Shown here: positions 52,783 through 60,791 of the stretch, piece after piece
How the letters are laid out: every line of letters begins with the position of its first letter
How positions within the stretch are numbered: position 1 is the first letter of the stretch
Source: Actinophytocola gossypii
GTDB taxonomy: Bacteria; Actinomycetota; Actinomycetes; Mycobacteriales; Pseudonocardiaceae
Direction: 5' to 3'
NCBI RefSeq assembly: GCF_025165815.1
Contig: NZ_JAFFZE010000014.1
Location: forward strand, 186,001 to 250,000
DNA: 64,000 nucleotides
Made by a program: the position numbers and the translations under genes
The notes under the pieces: generated by a model
Databases searched by the model: none
Told to the model about the DNA's origin: nothing
What the model saw: the letters and a program-made list of their open reading frames with translations, nothing else

Positions 52783-53055
52783 GTGCCCGGCAGGTCGAAC
52801 TTCAAGGCCAGGTTGCTCCCTGGCGACGGGCCGCTCGCCAAGGTCACCCCGCTGGTGGTGTTCCTGGTCGTGGCCGGGGTGTTCGCGGCCGGCGTGCTGC
52901 TCGGCGGCGGCACCGGCGCGCTACTGCTCGGCGCGCTCGCGGCCGGCGTCGGGGTGCTCTTGGCCGCGACCTGGCCCACGCTGTCCGCCGCGCAGCGGGT
53001 GCTGCGAGTCCTGGTCCTGGCGGTGCTGGTGGCGATCGCGATCTCGGTGCTCTGA
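52783..53055 (+). CDS. Small membrane protein (DUF6703-like)
   Basis: A 90-residue protein with a short basic N terminus (VPGRSNFKARLLPGDGPLAK) and three hydrophobic stretches: VTPLVVFLVVAGVFAAGVLL, GALLLGALAAGVGVLLAATW and VLRVLVLAVLVAIAISVL. It resembles the DUF6703 proteins found between glyS and arsR in actinobacteria. GTG start with AGGAGGAC. Function unknown. Confidence 0.75.
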   Translation: MPGRSNFKARLLPGDGPLAKVTPLVVFLVVAGVFAAGVLLGGGTGALLLGALAAGVGVLLAATWPTLSAAQRVLRVLVLAVLVAIAISVL

Positions 53056-53130
53056 TCGCAGGCACGGACCGAAATACCCGCACGTCGTAGGATGTTGAAC
53101 ACGGTAACCGCTATCGGGAGGAGGTGGACC

Positions 53131-53826
53131 GTGACCTCGGATGCCGCTCCGTGGACGGCCACCGACCCGCGCGCCACCACCCGGGGCACCGCGCAGGACA
53201 CGCACGCCGAGGACCATGCCGGGGAGACCGCCGAGCACACCACCGAAGACACCGCCGCGGACACCATCAGGCACACCCCCGGGGACACCATCGAGCACAC
53301 CACCGAAGACACCATCGAGCACACCACCGAAGACACCGCCGCGGACACCATCAGGCACACCCCCGGGGACACCATCGAGCACACCACCGGAGACACCGCC
53401 GGGGACACCATCAGGCACACCGCCGGGGACACCATCGAGCACACCGCCGGGGACACCATCGAGCACACCGCCGGGGACACCGTCGAGCACTCGGTCGAGC
53501 ACTCGTCCGAGCGGCTTCCGGTCGGCGCGGGGGCGCACCGGCCCAGTGCCGCCATGTCGGCGGCCGGCGACCTGCTGCGCGCGCTGGCCGCGCCGGTGCG
53601 CATCGCGATCGTGCTGGAGTTGCGGGAGCACGAGCGGTGCGTGCACGAGCTGGTCGAGGCGCTCGGGGTCGCGCAACCGCTGATCAGCCAGCACCTGCGG
53701 GTGCTGAAGTCCGCCGGCGTGGTGCACGGCGAGCGGCACGGCCGCGAGGTGGTCTACCGTCTGGTCGACGAACACCTCGCGCACATCGTGGTGGACGCCG
53801 TGGCGCACGTGGAGGAGGCCCGTTGA
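53131..53826 (+). CDS. SmtB/ArsR-family metalloregulator with histidine-repeat N-terminal tail
   Basis: A 231-residue protein; the ArsR/SmtB core occupies only residues about 140-231 (DLLRALAAPVRIAIVLELRE, then VAQPLISQHLRVLKSAGVVH, then VVYRLVDEHLAHIVVDAVAH, the last with SmtB-like metal-site His residues). The first 130 residues are an acidic Thr/His-rich tail of octapeptides like GDTIEHTA, absent from the usual 120-135-residue SmtB. GTG start at 53131 with GGGAGGAGG. Its stop overlaps the fur start. In M. tuberculosis SmtB represses the smtB-zur operon until zinc binds. Confidence 0.88.
   Translation: MTSDAAPWTATDPRATTRGTAQDTHAEDHAGETAEHTTEDTAADTIRHTPGDTIEHTTEDTIEHTTEDTAADTIRHTPGDTIEHTTGDTAGDTIRHTAGDTIEHTAGDTIEHTAGDTVEHSVEHSSERLPVGAGAHRPSAAMSAAGDLLRALAAPVRIAIVLELREHERCVHELVEALGVAQPLISQHLRVLKSAGVVHGERHGREVVYRLVDEHLAHIVVDAVAHVEEAR
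53205..53510 (+). repeat. In-frame tandem repeat, 24-bp units, in the arsR gene
   Basis: About ten units of a 24-bp (sometimes 36-bp) sequence encode (G/E)DTIxHTx. A higher-order duplication is visible: a stretch of roughly 75 bp beginning at about 53231 recurs almost unchanged 84 bp (28 codons) later. Unit identity is very high at the DNA level, which points to recent expansion by slippage or unequal recombination. Confidence 0.85.
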
Positions 53827-54248
53827 CCAACGACCGTTCGACCCAGACCTCGACCCCGACCGTGCCCGGCCGGCGGTCCACCAAGCAACGCGCGGCGGTG
53901 GCTAGCCTGCTCGAGCAGCTCGAGGACTTCCGGTCCGCGCAGGAGCTGCACGAGGAGCTGCGCACCCGAGGCGAGGGCATCGGCCTGACCACCGTCTACC
54001 GCACGCTCCAGTCGCTCGCCGACGCCGGCGAGATCGACGTGCTGCGCATCGACAGCGGCGAGGCCGTGTACCGGCGCTGCTCGCAGCACCATCACCACCA
54101 CCTGGTGTGCCGCGAGTGCGGCCGCACGGTCGAGGTGGAGGGCCCCGCGGTCGAGAAGTGGGCGGAGAAGGTCGCCGCCGAGAACGGGTTCTCCCAGGTC
54201 AGCCATACCGTCGAGGTCTTCGGTACCTGCGGGGCCTGCGCCGGTTGA
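53823..54248 (+). CDS. zur: Zur-like Fur-family zinc uptake regulator
   Basis: A 141-residue Fur protein. DNA-binding part STKQRAAVASLLEQLEDFRS plus IGLTTVYRTLQSLADAGE, hinge IDSGEAVYRRCS, metal region HHHHHLVCRECGRTVEV with the structural Zn cysteines, and a second CxxC at CGACAG (C terminus). The tail is short, as in Zur of mycobacteria and Streptomyces. The TTG start overlaps the arsR stop and has GGAGG upstream. The pair glyS/smtB-zur is conserved in actinobacteria, hence the zinc assignment. Confidence 0.88.
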   Translation: MTNDRSTQTSTPTVPGRRSTKQRAAVASLLEQLEDFRSAQELHEELRTRGEGIGLTTVYRTLQSLADAGEIDVLRIDSGEAVYRRCSQHHHHHLVCRECGRTVEVEGPAVEKWAEKVAAENGFSQVSHTVEVFGTCGACAG

Positions 54249-54292
54249 GAGTGCGCTCAGCCGTGGGTGCGGTCACGGCCGAGCGCACACTC
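54249..54292. terminator. Bidirectional hairpin terminator
   Basis: Arms 54249-54265 and 54274-54292 form about 16 base pairs with one mismatch and one bulged base around an 8-nt loop. It starts right after the zur stop codon and lies 16 bp from the end of the convergent bglC gene. There is no T run, which is normal for actinobacterial terminators. Confidence 0.75.
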
Positions 54293-54307
54293 CCACCCCC
54301 GGTGGGT

Positions 54308-55705
54308 CTACTCCGCCGGCAGGCCGTTGCGGCCGATCACATCGGCGTACCAGCGGGCGCTCTCCTTCGGCGTCCGCCGCTGTGTCTCGAAATCCACGTG
54401 CACCAGGCCGAACCGCTTCGCGTAGCCCTCGGCCCACTCCAGGTTGTCCAGCAGTGACCAGTAGAAGTACCCGCGCAGGTCGACGCCCTGCTGGATCGCG
54501 GCCAGCGCCGCGCGCAGGTGACCGTCGAGGAACGCGATCCGGTCGTGGTCGACGACCTCCCCGGACGGGCCGACCACGTCCGGGTACGCGGCACCGTTCT
54601 CGGTCACGTACAGCGGCACGGCCGGGTACTCGCGGTGCAGGTGCACCAACAGCTCGGCCAGACCGTCCGGCTGGACCTCCCAGCCCGACTCCGTCACCGG
54701 CTGCCCGCTGGACAGGAAGCGCGCGCCCTCCACGCCGACCCACTCGCTCGGGCTGCCGTCGTGCGGGCCGTCCGGCGCCGCGACCAGCAGCGCGCGGTAG
54801 TAGTTCACGCCGAGCAGGTCGACCGGGGCGGCGATGATCTCCGGGTCGCCGTGCTGGATCAGCTCCGGCAGGCCGTACGGGGCCAGGTCGGTCAGCACGT
54901 CGGCCGGGTAGCCGCCGCGCAGCACCGGGTCCAGGAACAGCCGGTTCTGCAGGCCGTCGACCCGCCGCGCGGTGTCGGTGTCCTCGTCGCTCGTGGACGC
55001 GGCGTGCACCGGAAACAGGTTCAGCGTGATCCCGGCCGGCTTCGCCGACGCCGCGCGGATGCGCTCCATCGCCAGGCCGTGCCCCAGCAGCAGGTGGTGC
55101 GCCGCGGCGATCGCCGACCGCCCGGAGGTGACGCCCGGCGCGTGCCGGCCGGAACCATAGCCCAGGAACGCCTGGCACCACGGCTCGTTCATCGTCATCC
55201 AGCCCGCCACCCGGTCAGCGAGCCGCTCGGCGACCGTGGCCGCGTACTCGGCGAACCGGTACGCCGTCTCCCGCGACGTCCAGCCGCCCTGCTCCTGCAG
55301 CGCCTGCGGCAGGTCCCAGTGGTACAGCGTCGCCCACGGCTCGATGCCGGCCTCGAGCAGCCGGTCGACCAGGCGGTCGTAGAAGTCCAGCCCGGCCGGG
55401 TTCACCGGGCCGGCGTCCGGGCGCACCCTCGGCCACGCCACCGAGAACCGGTACGCACCGAGCCCCAGCGAGGACATCAGGTCGACGTCCGAGGAGTACC
55501 GCCGGTAGTGGTCCGCCGCCGGCTCGCCGGTGTCGCCGTTCACGACCGCGCCGGGGCGGCGGCAGAACGCGTCCCAGGTCGAGTCCGTCCGACCGTCCGC
55601 GGTGGTCGATCCCTCGACCTGGAACGACGCGGTCGCCGCGCCCCACACGAAACCGGTGGGAAAGCGAAGCGACACCGATCGTGTCGACTCGGGCAAAACT
55701 GACAT
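54308..55705 (-). CDS. bglC: GH1 beta-glucosidase (cellobiase)
   Basis: A 465-residue family 1 glycoside hydrolase. N-terminal FPTGFVWGAATASFQVEG, acid/base Glu174 in MTMNEPW, nucleophile Glu369 in YVTENGAA and the glycone-binding WSLLDNLEWAEGY near the C terminus. No signal peptide, so it hydrolyses imported cellobiose and cello-oligosaccharides in the cytoplasm. It begins 2 bp after cebG and belongs to a four-gene operon controlled by CebR, as bglC does in Streptomyces. Confidence 0.95.
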   Translation of the reverse strand: MSVLPESTRSVSLRFPTGFVWGAATASFQVEGSTTADGRTDSTWDAFCRRPGAVVNGDTGEPAADHYRRYSSDVDLMSSLGLGAYRFSVAWPRVRPDAGPVNPAGLDFYDRLVDRLLEAGIEPWATLYHWDLPQALQEQGGWTSRETAYRFAEYAATVAERLADRVAGWMTMNEPWCQAFLGYGSGRHAPGVTSGRSAIAAAHHLLLGHGLAMERIRAASAKPAGITLNLFPVHAASTSDEDTDTARRVDGLQNRLFLDPVLRGGYPADVLTDLAPYGLPELIQHGDPEIIAAPVDLLGVNYYRALLVAAPDGPHDGSPSEWVGVEGARFLSSGQPVTESGWEVQPDGLAELLVHLHREYPAVPLYVTENGAAYPDVVGPSGEVVDHDRIAFLDGHLRAALAAIQQGVDLRGYFYWSLLDNLEWAEGYAKRFGLVHVDFETQRRTPKESARWYADVIGRNGLPAE

Positions 55706-55707
55706 GG

Positions 55708-56583
55708 TCACCCCTTCACGGCGCCTTGCATGATCCCGGCCACGATCTGGCGGCCGAGCACGACGAAAACGATCAGGATCGGAATGGTCGCGAGCGTGGT
55801 TCCCGCCAGCACCAGCGAATAGTCGATGTAGAACCCGCTCTGCAGCCGCTCCAGCGCCAGCTGAACGGTCGGGTTCTCCGCGTTCAGCACCACCAGCGGC
55901 CACAGGAAGTCGTTCCACGACGTCATGAACGTGAACATTCCGAGGAACGCGGCGGCCGGCCGCACGGCCGGGAGGCAGACGTGCCAGTAGACCCGGATCA
56001 TCGAGCAACCGTCCACTCTGGCCGCTTCGATCAGCTCGTAGGGCACCACCTGCATCGTGTACTGCCGCATCCAGAACACACCGATCGCGGTGACCAGGTT
56101 GGGCACGATCACCGCCTGCAGCTCGCCGGTCCAACCGAACTCCGACATCGCCATGTAGAGCGGGATGATGCCGAGCTGGGTGGGCACCGCGAGGGTCGCG
56201 ACCACGATCAGGAACAGCGTGTTGCGCCCGCGGAAGCGCAGCTTGGCGAAGGCGAACCCGGCCAGCGTGGAGAACAGCACGGTCGTGAACGTCACCGTGC
56301 CGGCCACGATCACGCTGTTGCCCAAGGACTTCCAGAACGGCACCGAGTCGAACACCCGCGCCGCGTTGGACAGGAAGTTCCCGCCGGGCAGCAGCGGCGG
56401 GATCTGCTCGGTGAGCATGGAGCTGTCCCGGCTGGCGACCAGGAACGACCAGTAGAACGGGAACGCCGAGCCGAGCAGGAACGCGATCAGCAGCCCGTAC
56501 ACCCAGAACCGGGCCCGCCGCGACCCGGTCGCGTCGACCGTGCGCCGCCGCAGCGCCCCGGACATCGCCGTCAGTGCCGTCAT
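55708..56583 (-). CDS. cebG: Cellobiose ABC importer permease (CebG-like)
   Basis: A 291-residue MalG-type permease. Six hydrophobic segments, first helix FWVYGLLIAFLLGSAFPFYW, EAA loop ELIEAARVDGCSMIRVYWHV (about residues 185-204), and a WNDFLWPLVVL stretch typical of CUT1 permeases. ATG overlaps the stop of the preceding permease gene by 4 bp. An ATPase gene is absent from the operon; in Streptomyces the shared MsiK ATPase serves CebEFG. Confidence 0.93.
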   Translation of the reverse strand: MTALTAMSGALRRRTVDATGSRRARFWVYGLLIAFLLGSAFPFYWSFLVASRDSSMLTEQIPPLLPGGNFLSNAARVFDSVPFWKSLGNSVIVAGTVTFTTVLFSTLAGFAFAKLRFRGRNTLFLIVVATLAVPTQLGIIPLYMAMSEFGWTGELQAVIVPNLVTAIGVFWMRQYTMQVVPYELIEAARVDGCSMIRVYWHVCLPAVRPAAAFLGMFTFMTSWNDFLWPLVVLNAENPTVQLALERLQSGFYIDYSLVLAGTTLATIPILIVFVVLGRQIVAGIMQGAVKG

Positions 56584-57590
56584 CGCCCACCGTCCTCGGT
56601 GCCGCTCGACGCCAGTCGCCGGGTGAGCAGGAAGTTGACCAGCGCGATCACGATGATGATCAGGAACAGCACCCAGGCGATCGCCGAGGCGTAGCCGAGG
56701 TCGTGGTTGCCGAACGCGGTCTGGTACATGTACAGCGTGATCGTCTGGAACTGGTTGGACGATCCGCCGTTGTTCGAGCCGGGCATGGCGTCGAACAGCT
56801 TGGGCTCGGTGAAGATCTGCAGCCCGCCGATGGTCGAGGTGACCACCACGAAGATCAGCGTCGGCCGCAGCAGCGGCAGCGTGACGCTGAAGAACCGGCG
56901 CATCGCGCCCGCGCCGTCGATCATCGCGGCCTCGTGGACGTCCTTCGGGATCGCCTTCATCGCGGCCAGCACGATCAGCGCGTTGTAGCCGGTCCACCGC
57001 CAGTTGACCATCACCGCGATGGCGACGTGGCTGGCGAACCGGTTGGCCTGCCAGTCGATCGGCTCGAACCCGAGGAACTCCATGACCCCGTTCACCAGCC
57101 CGTAGTTGGGCCCGAACAGGTTGGCGAAGATGATGCCGAGCGCGACCAGGCTCGCCACGTACGGCAGCAGCACGCCCACCCGCCAGCCGGTCGGCGCGCG
57201 CAGGTGGGTGTTCAGCAGCGCGGCGACCGCGACCGCGACGATGATCTGCGGGACCGTGGACAGCAGGAAGATGCTGATCGTGTTGACCAGCGCGTTCCAG
57301 AACTGGGCGTCCCCGAGCAGCGTGGCGTAGTTCGCGAAGCCGACCCAGGTGGACTCGAAGTCCAACAGCTCCCGCTCGAACAGCGACAGGTACGCCGTGT
57401 ACAGCAGGGGGAAGAGCCCGACCACCCCGAACACGATGAAGAACGGCGCCACGTACAGGTAGGGCGAGAACTTCACGTCCGCCACGCTGAGCCGCTGCCG
57501 CCAGGTCAGCCGCGGCGGGCGTGCCGGGGGCGGAGCGGGCGCCGCCCTGCTCGGCGCCCGCCCCGCGTCCGTGTCGACCGAACTGGTCAT
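56580..57590 (-). CDS. cebF: Cellobiose ABC importer permease (CebF-like)
   Basis: A 336-residue MalF-type permease of the CUT1 family. A Pro/Ala-rich cytoplasmic N terminus is followed by helix PYLYVAPFFIVFGVVGLFPL, and the EAA loop is KDVHEAAMIDGAGAMRRFFS (about residues 215-234). Its start codon ATG (57590) shares a base with the stop of the binding-protein gene, and its own stop overlaps cebG. Confidence 0.93.
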   Translation of the reverse strand: MTSSVDTDAGRAPSRAAPAPPPARPPRLTWRQRLSVADVKFSPYLYVAPFFIVFGVVGLFPLLYTAYLSLFERELLDFESTWVGFANYATLLGDAQFWNALVNTISIFLLSTVPQIIVAVAVAALLNTHLRAPTGWRVGVLLPYVASLVALGIIFANLFGPNYGLVNGVMEFLGFEPIDWQANRFASHVAIAVMVNWRWTGYNALIVLAAMKAIPKDVHEAAMIDGAGAMRRFFSVTLPLLRPTLIFVVVTSTIGGLQIFTEPKLFDAMPGSNNGGSSNQFQTITLYMYQTAFGNHDLGYASAIAWVLFLIIIVIALVNFLLTRRLASSGTEDGGR

Positions 57591-58870
57591 CAGCCGGCGA
57601 TCCTCGTGGCGGTGTCCACCGCCTGCTGCCAACCTTCCTCCGGCGACTTGCCCTGCTCGACCGCCTGCAGTGCCGGGCTGGTGGCGTTCTCCTGGATCTC
57701 GCCGTCACCGGGGCCCTTGTACTGCGCCTCGGCGACCTTGTTCGCCTGCGCGACGTACAGCTCGCCGATGTTCACACCGCCGAAGTACTCGTTGGTCGTG
57801 CCGAGCAGTTCGGGCGAGTCCAGCGCGTCGACCTGGCTGGGGAAGTTGCCGGTGTGCTGGAACGCCTTGATCTGCTGTTCCGGCGCGGTCAGCCAGGCGG
57901 CGAGCTTGGCCGCCTCCTCCGGGTGCTGGCTCTGCTTGGGCACCGCGAGGAACGAGCCGCCCCAGTTGCCGCCGCCGCCGGGGAACGCGTCGGTGACCGC
58001 CCAGTGGCCGGCGTGCTCCGGACCGGCCTGCTCCTCGATGATGCCGAGCATCCAGGACGGGCAGGTCTTGGTGGCGAACGCGCTCTGCTTGAAGCCGCTG
58101 TTCCATTCCGGACCGAACGCGACCAGCTTGGCCGACTGGCCGCGCTCCACGGCCGCGGTCACCTGCTTCCAGTTGTCCCGGATGGCCGTGTTGGACTCCA
58201 TCATCAGCTGGTCCTGCTCGTTGAAGTAGCCGGTCTCGAGCTGGTTCTGCATGGCGTTGAAGACCTGCGAGGCGGAGTCGAACCACGGCTTGCCGGTGGC
58301 CTCCACGTACTGGTCGCCCGCGGCGAAGTAGGACTCCCAGGTCTCGAACAGCGCCTTGACCGCCTCCGGATCCGAGGGCAGGCCGGCGGCCTCGAACAGG
58401 TCCTTGCGGTAGCACATGGCGAGCGGCCCGATGTCGGTGCCGTAGCCGATCCAGGTGCCGTCCTTGGCGGTGGCGGTCTCGATCTTCCAGTCCAGCCAGC
58501 GGTCCGGCGTGACGTCGGACGGGCCGACCTCGCCGAGGTCGTGGAACAGCTGGGGCTTGTCGAGGACCTTGGGGATGTGCGCCTCCTCGATGGCGACCAC
58601 GTCCTCGAGGCCCGAGTTGGCGGCGAGCTTGGTGAAGAACTGCTGGTGGTAGGGGCCGCCCTGGCCGGTCTTGTGGTGGGTGATCCGGATGTCCGGGTTG
58701 AGCTGCTCGTACTCCTTGAGCAGGTCCTCGTACCCGAACTCGGTGAAGGTTCCGATCGTCAGCTCGATCTTCCCGTCCGCACCGACTCCGCCGGAGTCGT
58801 CCCCTCCGCAGGCGGTCAGGCCGACCATCGCGGTGAGCGAGATCGCGCCGGCTAACACCCTTGTCTGCAT
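57590..58870 (-). CDS. cebE: Cellobiose/cello-oligosaccharide-binding lipoprotein (CebE-like)
   Basis: A 426-residue SBP_bac_1 protein. The lipobox LTAC gives lipidated Cys21. The mature part shows KIELTIGTFTEFGYEDLLKE, aromatic residues suited for sugar stacking (WLDWKIETA, WESYFAAGDQYVE, PSWMLG, NWGGSFLAVPKQ) and the C-terminal PEEGWQQAVDTA. Name given because of gene order, the downstream beta-glucosidase and the CebR box at the promoter. Confidence 0.9.
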   Translation of the reverse strand: MQTRVLAGAISLTAMVGLTACGGDDSGGVGADGKIELTIGTFTEFGYEDLLKEYEQLNPDIRITHHKTGQGGPYHQQFFTKLAANSGLEDVVAIEEAHIPKVLDKPQLFHDLGEVGPSDVTPDRWLDWKIETATAKDGTWIGYGTDIGPLAMCYRKDLFEAAGLPSDPEAVKALFETWESYFAAGDQYVEATGKPWFDSASQVFNAMQNQLETGYFNEQDQLMMESNTAIRDNWKQVTAAVERGQSAKLVAFGPEWNSGFKQSAFATKTCPSWMLGIIEEQAGPEHAGHWAVTDAFPGGGGNWGGSFLAVPKQSQHPEEAAKLAAWLTAPEQQIKAFQHTGNFPSQVDALDSPELLGTTNEYFGGVNIGELYVAQANKVAEAQYKGPGDGEIQENATSPALQAVEQGKSPEEGWQQAVDTATRIAG

Positions 58871-58909
58871 ACGTCGCACGTTCGTCGTCCCTTGTGTCTG
58901 GCCGAAATC

Positions 58910-58923
58910 TGGGAGCGCTCCCA
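58910..58923. promoter_or_regulatory. CebR box upstream of cebE
   Basis: TGGGAGCGCTCCCA is a perfect 14-bp palindrome identical to the CebR operator of Streptomyces. It lies 39 bp before the cebE start codon. Confidence 0.9.
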
Positions 58924-58998
58924 GAACGGGAGTACCGAGTGTGGTCCGAAACACGTACGAGTGTCAAGGAAAACCGCGTTGGCGTTTTCCGGATCGTT

Positions 58999-59012
58999 AG
59001 GGAGCGCTCCCA
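58999..59012. promoter_or_regulatory. CebR box upstream of cebR
   Basis: AGGGAGCGCTCCCA differs from the consensus by the first base only. It lies 24 bp before the GTG and overlaps the expected -35 region; a -10-like TACACT (59024-59029) ends 7 nt before the GTG, suggesting a leaderless and autorepressed cebR transcript. Confidence 0.85.
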
Positions 59013-59036
59013 GAATCAGCCGCTACACTCTGGCCC

Positions 59037-60065
59037 GTGCCAGCTCGCCCCCAGGAAGAACGCCCCACGTTGGAGGACGTGGCCGCCTATGCCGGCGTGT
59101 CCCGCTCGACGGCGTCCCGCGCGCTCAACGACGACGCCTACGTCAGCTCCCGTGCCAAGGAGAAGGTCCTCGGCGCGGCCCGTGAGCTCGGCTACTCCCC
59201 CAACCAGGCGGCGCGGTCACTGGTGACCAGACGGACCGGCGCGGTCGCGGTGGTGCTGTCCGAGCCGGAGTCGAAGGTGCTCGACGACCCGTACTTCGCC
59301 ACCGTCATGCACGGCGCGTACCGGGAGCTGTCCGCGACCGGCGTGCAGATGCTGCTGATGTTCGTGGACAGCCGCGAGGACGTGCCGAGGACCATCCGCT
59401 TCCTGGAGGGCGGCCACGTCGACGGGGCGATGGTGTTCGCGCCGCACCAGGGCGACCCGCTGCCGACCGCGTTGCGGCTGCTGCGCCTGCCGGTGGTCTA
59501 CGGCGGCCGGCCGGGGTCGGTGCGCCGCGGCGTGCACGCGGTCGACTTCGACAACCGCGCCGGCGCGCGGATGGCCGTGCGTCACCTGCTGTCCACCGGC
59601 CGGCGCCGGATCGCCACGGTCACCGGGATGCTCGACCACCCGGCCGCCGCGGACCGGCTCGCCGGCTGGCAGGACGCGCTGATCGAGTTCGGCCTCGATC
59701 CGGCCGGCCTGTCCGAGGCAGGCGACTTCCTGATGGCGAGCGGCGAACGCGCGATGACGGCGCTGCTGGAGCGGGCGCCGGACCTGGACGGCGTGTTCGC
59801 GGCCAGCGACGCGATGGCGGCGGGCGCGATGCGGGCCATCCGCGCCGCCGGCCGCCGCGTGCCCGACGACGTCGGCGTCATCGGCTTCGACGACCAGCCG
59901 ACCCTCGCACCCGCGATGAACCCGCCGCTGACGTCGGTGCACCAGGACCCGCGCGAGCAGATCCGGCACATGGTGCGCACCCTGATGTCCCTGCTGGCCG
60001 GCGACACCGTCCGCCCGGACACCACCGTCCTCCCGGTGACCCTGACGGTCCGCGACTCGGCCTGA
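59037..60065 (+). CDS. cebR: LacI-family cellobiose utilisation repressor (CebR-like)
   Basis: A 342-residue repressor. LacI HTH TLEDVAAYAGVSRSTASRAL (about residues 11-30) and hinge NQAARSLVTRRTGAVAV, then a ligand domain with FATVMHGAYRELSATG, RRIATVTGMLDHPAAADR and VIGFDDQP. It is divergent from cebEFG-bglC with CebR boxes at both starts. Cellobiose is the inducer of CebR in Streptomyces. GTG start at 59037. Confidence 0.93.
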   Translation: MPARPQEERPTLEDVAAYAGVSRSTASRALNDDAYVSSRAKEKVLGAARELGYSPNQAARSLVTRRTGAVAVVLSEPESKVLDDPYFATVMHGAYRELSATGVQMLLMFVDSREDVPRTIRFLEGGHVDGAMVFAPHQGDPLPTALRLLRLPVVYGGRPGSVRRGVHAVDFDNRAGARMAVRHLLSTGRRRIATVTGMLDHPAAADRLAGWQDALIEFGLDPAGLSEAGDFLMASGERAMTALLERAPDLDGVFAASDAMAAGAMRAIRAAGRRVPDDVGVIGFDDQPTLAPAMNPPLTSVHQDPREQIRHMVRTLMSLLAGDTVRPDTTVLPVTLTVRDSA

Positions 60066-60071
60066 CGAGGA

Positions 60072-60791
60072 CTAGTGCTCGTACGGGTCCTCGGGTTGGG
60101 GGATCGGCTGTACGGAGTGGACGGTCACGGTGGGGACGTAGCCGTTGGCCTTCGTCGGCGAGCCGGGTACCAGTTCGACGACGGCGCGGATCCAGCTGTC
60201 GTCGGGGCGGTCGGTCAGGTCGGCGCCGTCGAGCAGGACCTTGATCGGGTAGGCGTCCGCGGCGCAGCAGCTGATCGCGAAGCGGGCGACGTGGGTCTTG
60301 TCGCCCTCGTGCACGACGAAGCCGGTCAGCCGGATCCGGCGGCCGTCGAGGGAGTCGGCGGAGTCCCAGGCGGCGCGTTCGACGAACTCCGACAGCGTCA
60401 GCGGGAGCACCTCGCCCGGTGGCAGCGCGGGGAACAGCGCCGAACCGTCGTCCTCGGCGGACGCGGCGGCACGCGGCGCGGCGTCGCCGGCACGTTCCAC
60501 CGAGTCGGAGCCGAGCGCGGGCGGGGCGACCAGGAACACCGCGAGTACCGGTAGCACCAGCAGCCAGGCGCTGCGCGTCGAGTGCTCGTGGTCGGGGTGC
60601 TCCACGTGCCGCCGCGCGGTCACGTCCCGGACGATCGAAACCGCCGCCAGCACCAGCATCACCACGCCGCCGGCGATCAGCAGCCACTGGTGCGCCGGCT
60701 TGACGTAGCGCAGGTACGCGCCGGTGAACGAGATCTTCAGCAGGGCACCGCCCAGCAGCACCAGCAGCACGTTCTGGGTCTCCCGCCTCAC
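60072..60791 (-). CDS. TIGR03943-family permease partner (YcgQ-like)
   Basis: A 239-residue protein with about four hydrophobic segments in the first 110 residues (NVLLVLLGGALLKISFTGAY and others) and an extracytoplasmic C-terminal domain containing FAISCCAADAYPIKVLL, where the CC pair plus His in DKTHVARF may bind a metal. TIGR03943/DUF1980 proteins accompany YraQ-type permeases. GTG start overlaps the permease stop. The transported compound is unknown; metal ions or small organic compounds are proposed for relatives. Confidence 0.85.
   Translation of the reverse strand: MRRETQNVLLVLLGGALLKISFTGAYLRYVKPAHQWLLIAGGVVMLVLAAVSIVRDVTARRHVEHPDHEHSTRSAWLLVLPVLAVFLVAPPALGSDSVERAGDAAPRAAASAEDDGSALFPALPPGEVLPLTLSEFVERAAWDSADSLDGRRIRLTGFVVHEGDKTHVARFAISCCAADAYPIKVLLDGADLTDRPDDSWIRAVVELVPGSPTKANGYVPTVTVHSVQPIPQPEDPYEH

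Noticed and set aside
53205-53510. Repeats considered as a CRISPR array
   Set aside because: Units are contiguous, multiples of 3 bp and in frame with an ArsR gene; there are no spacers or cas genes.
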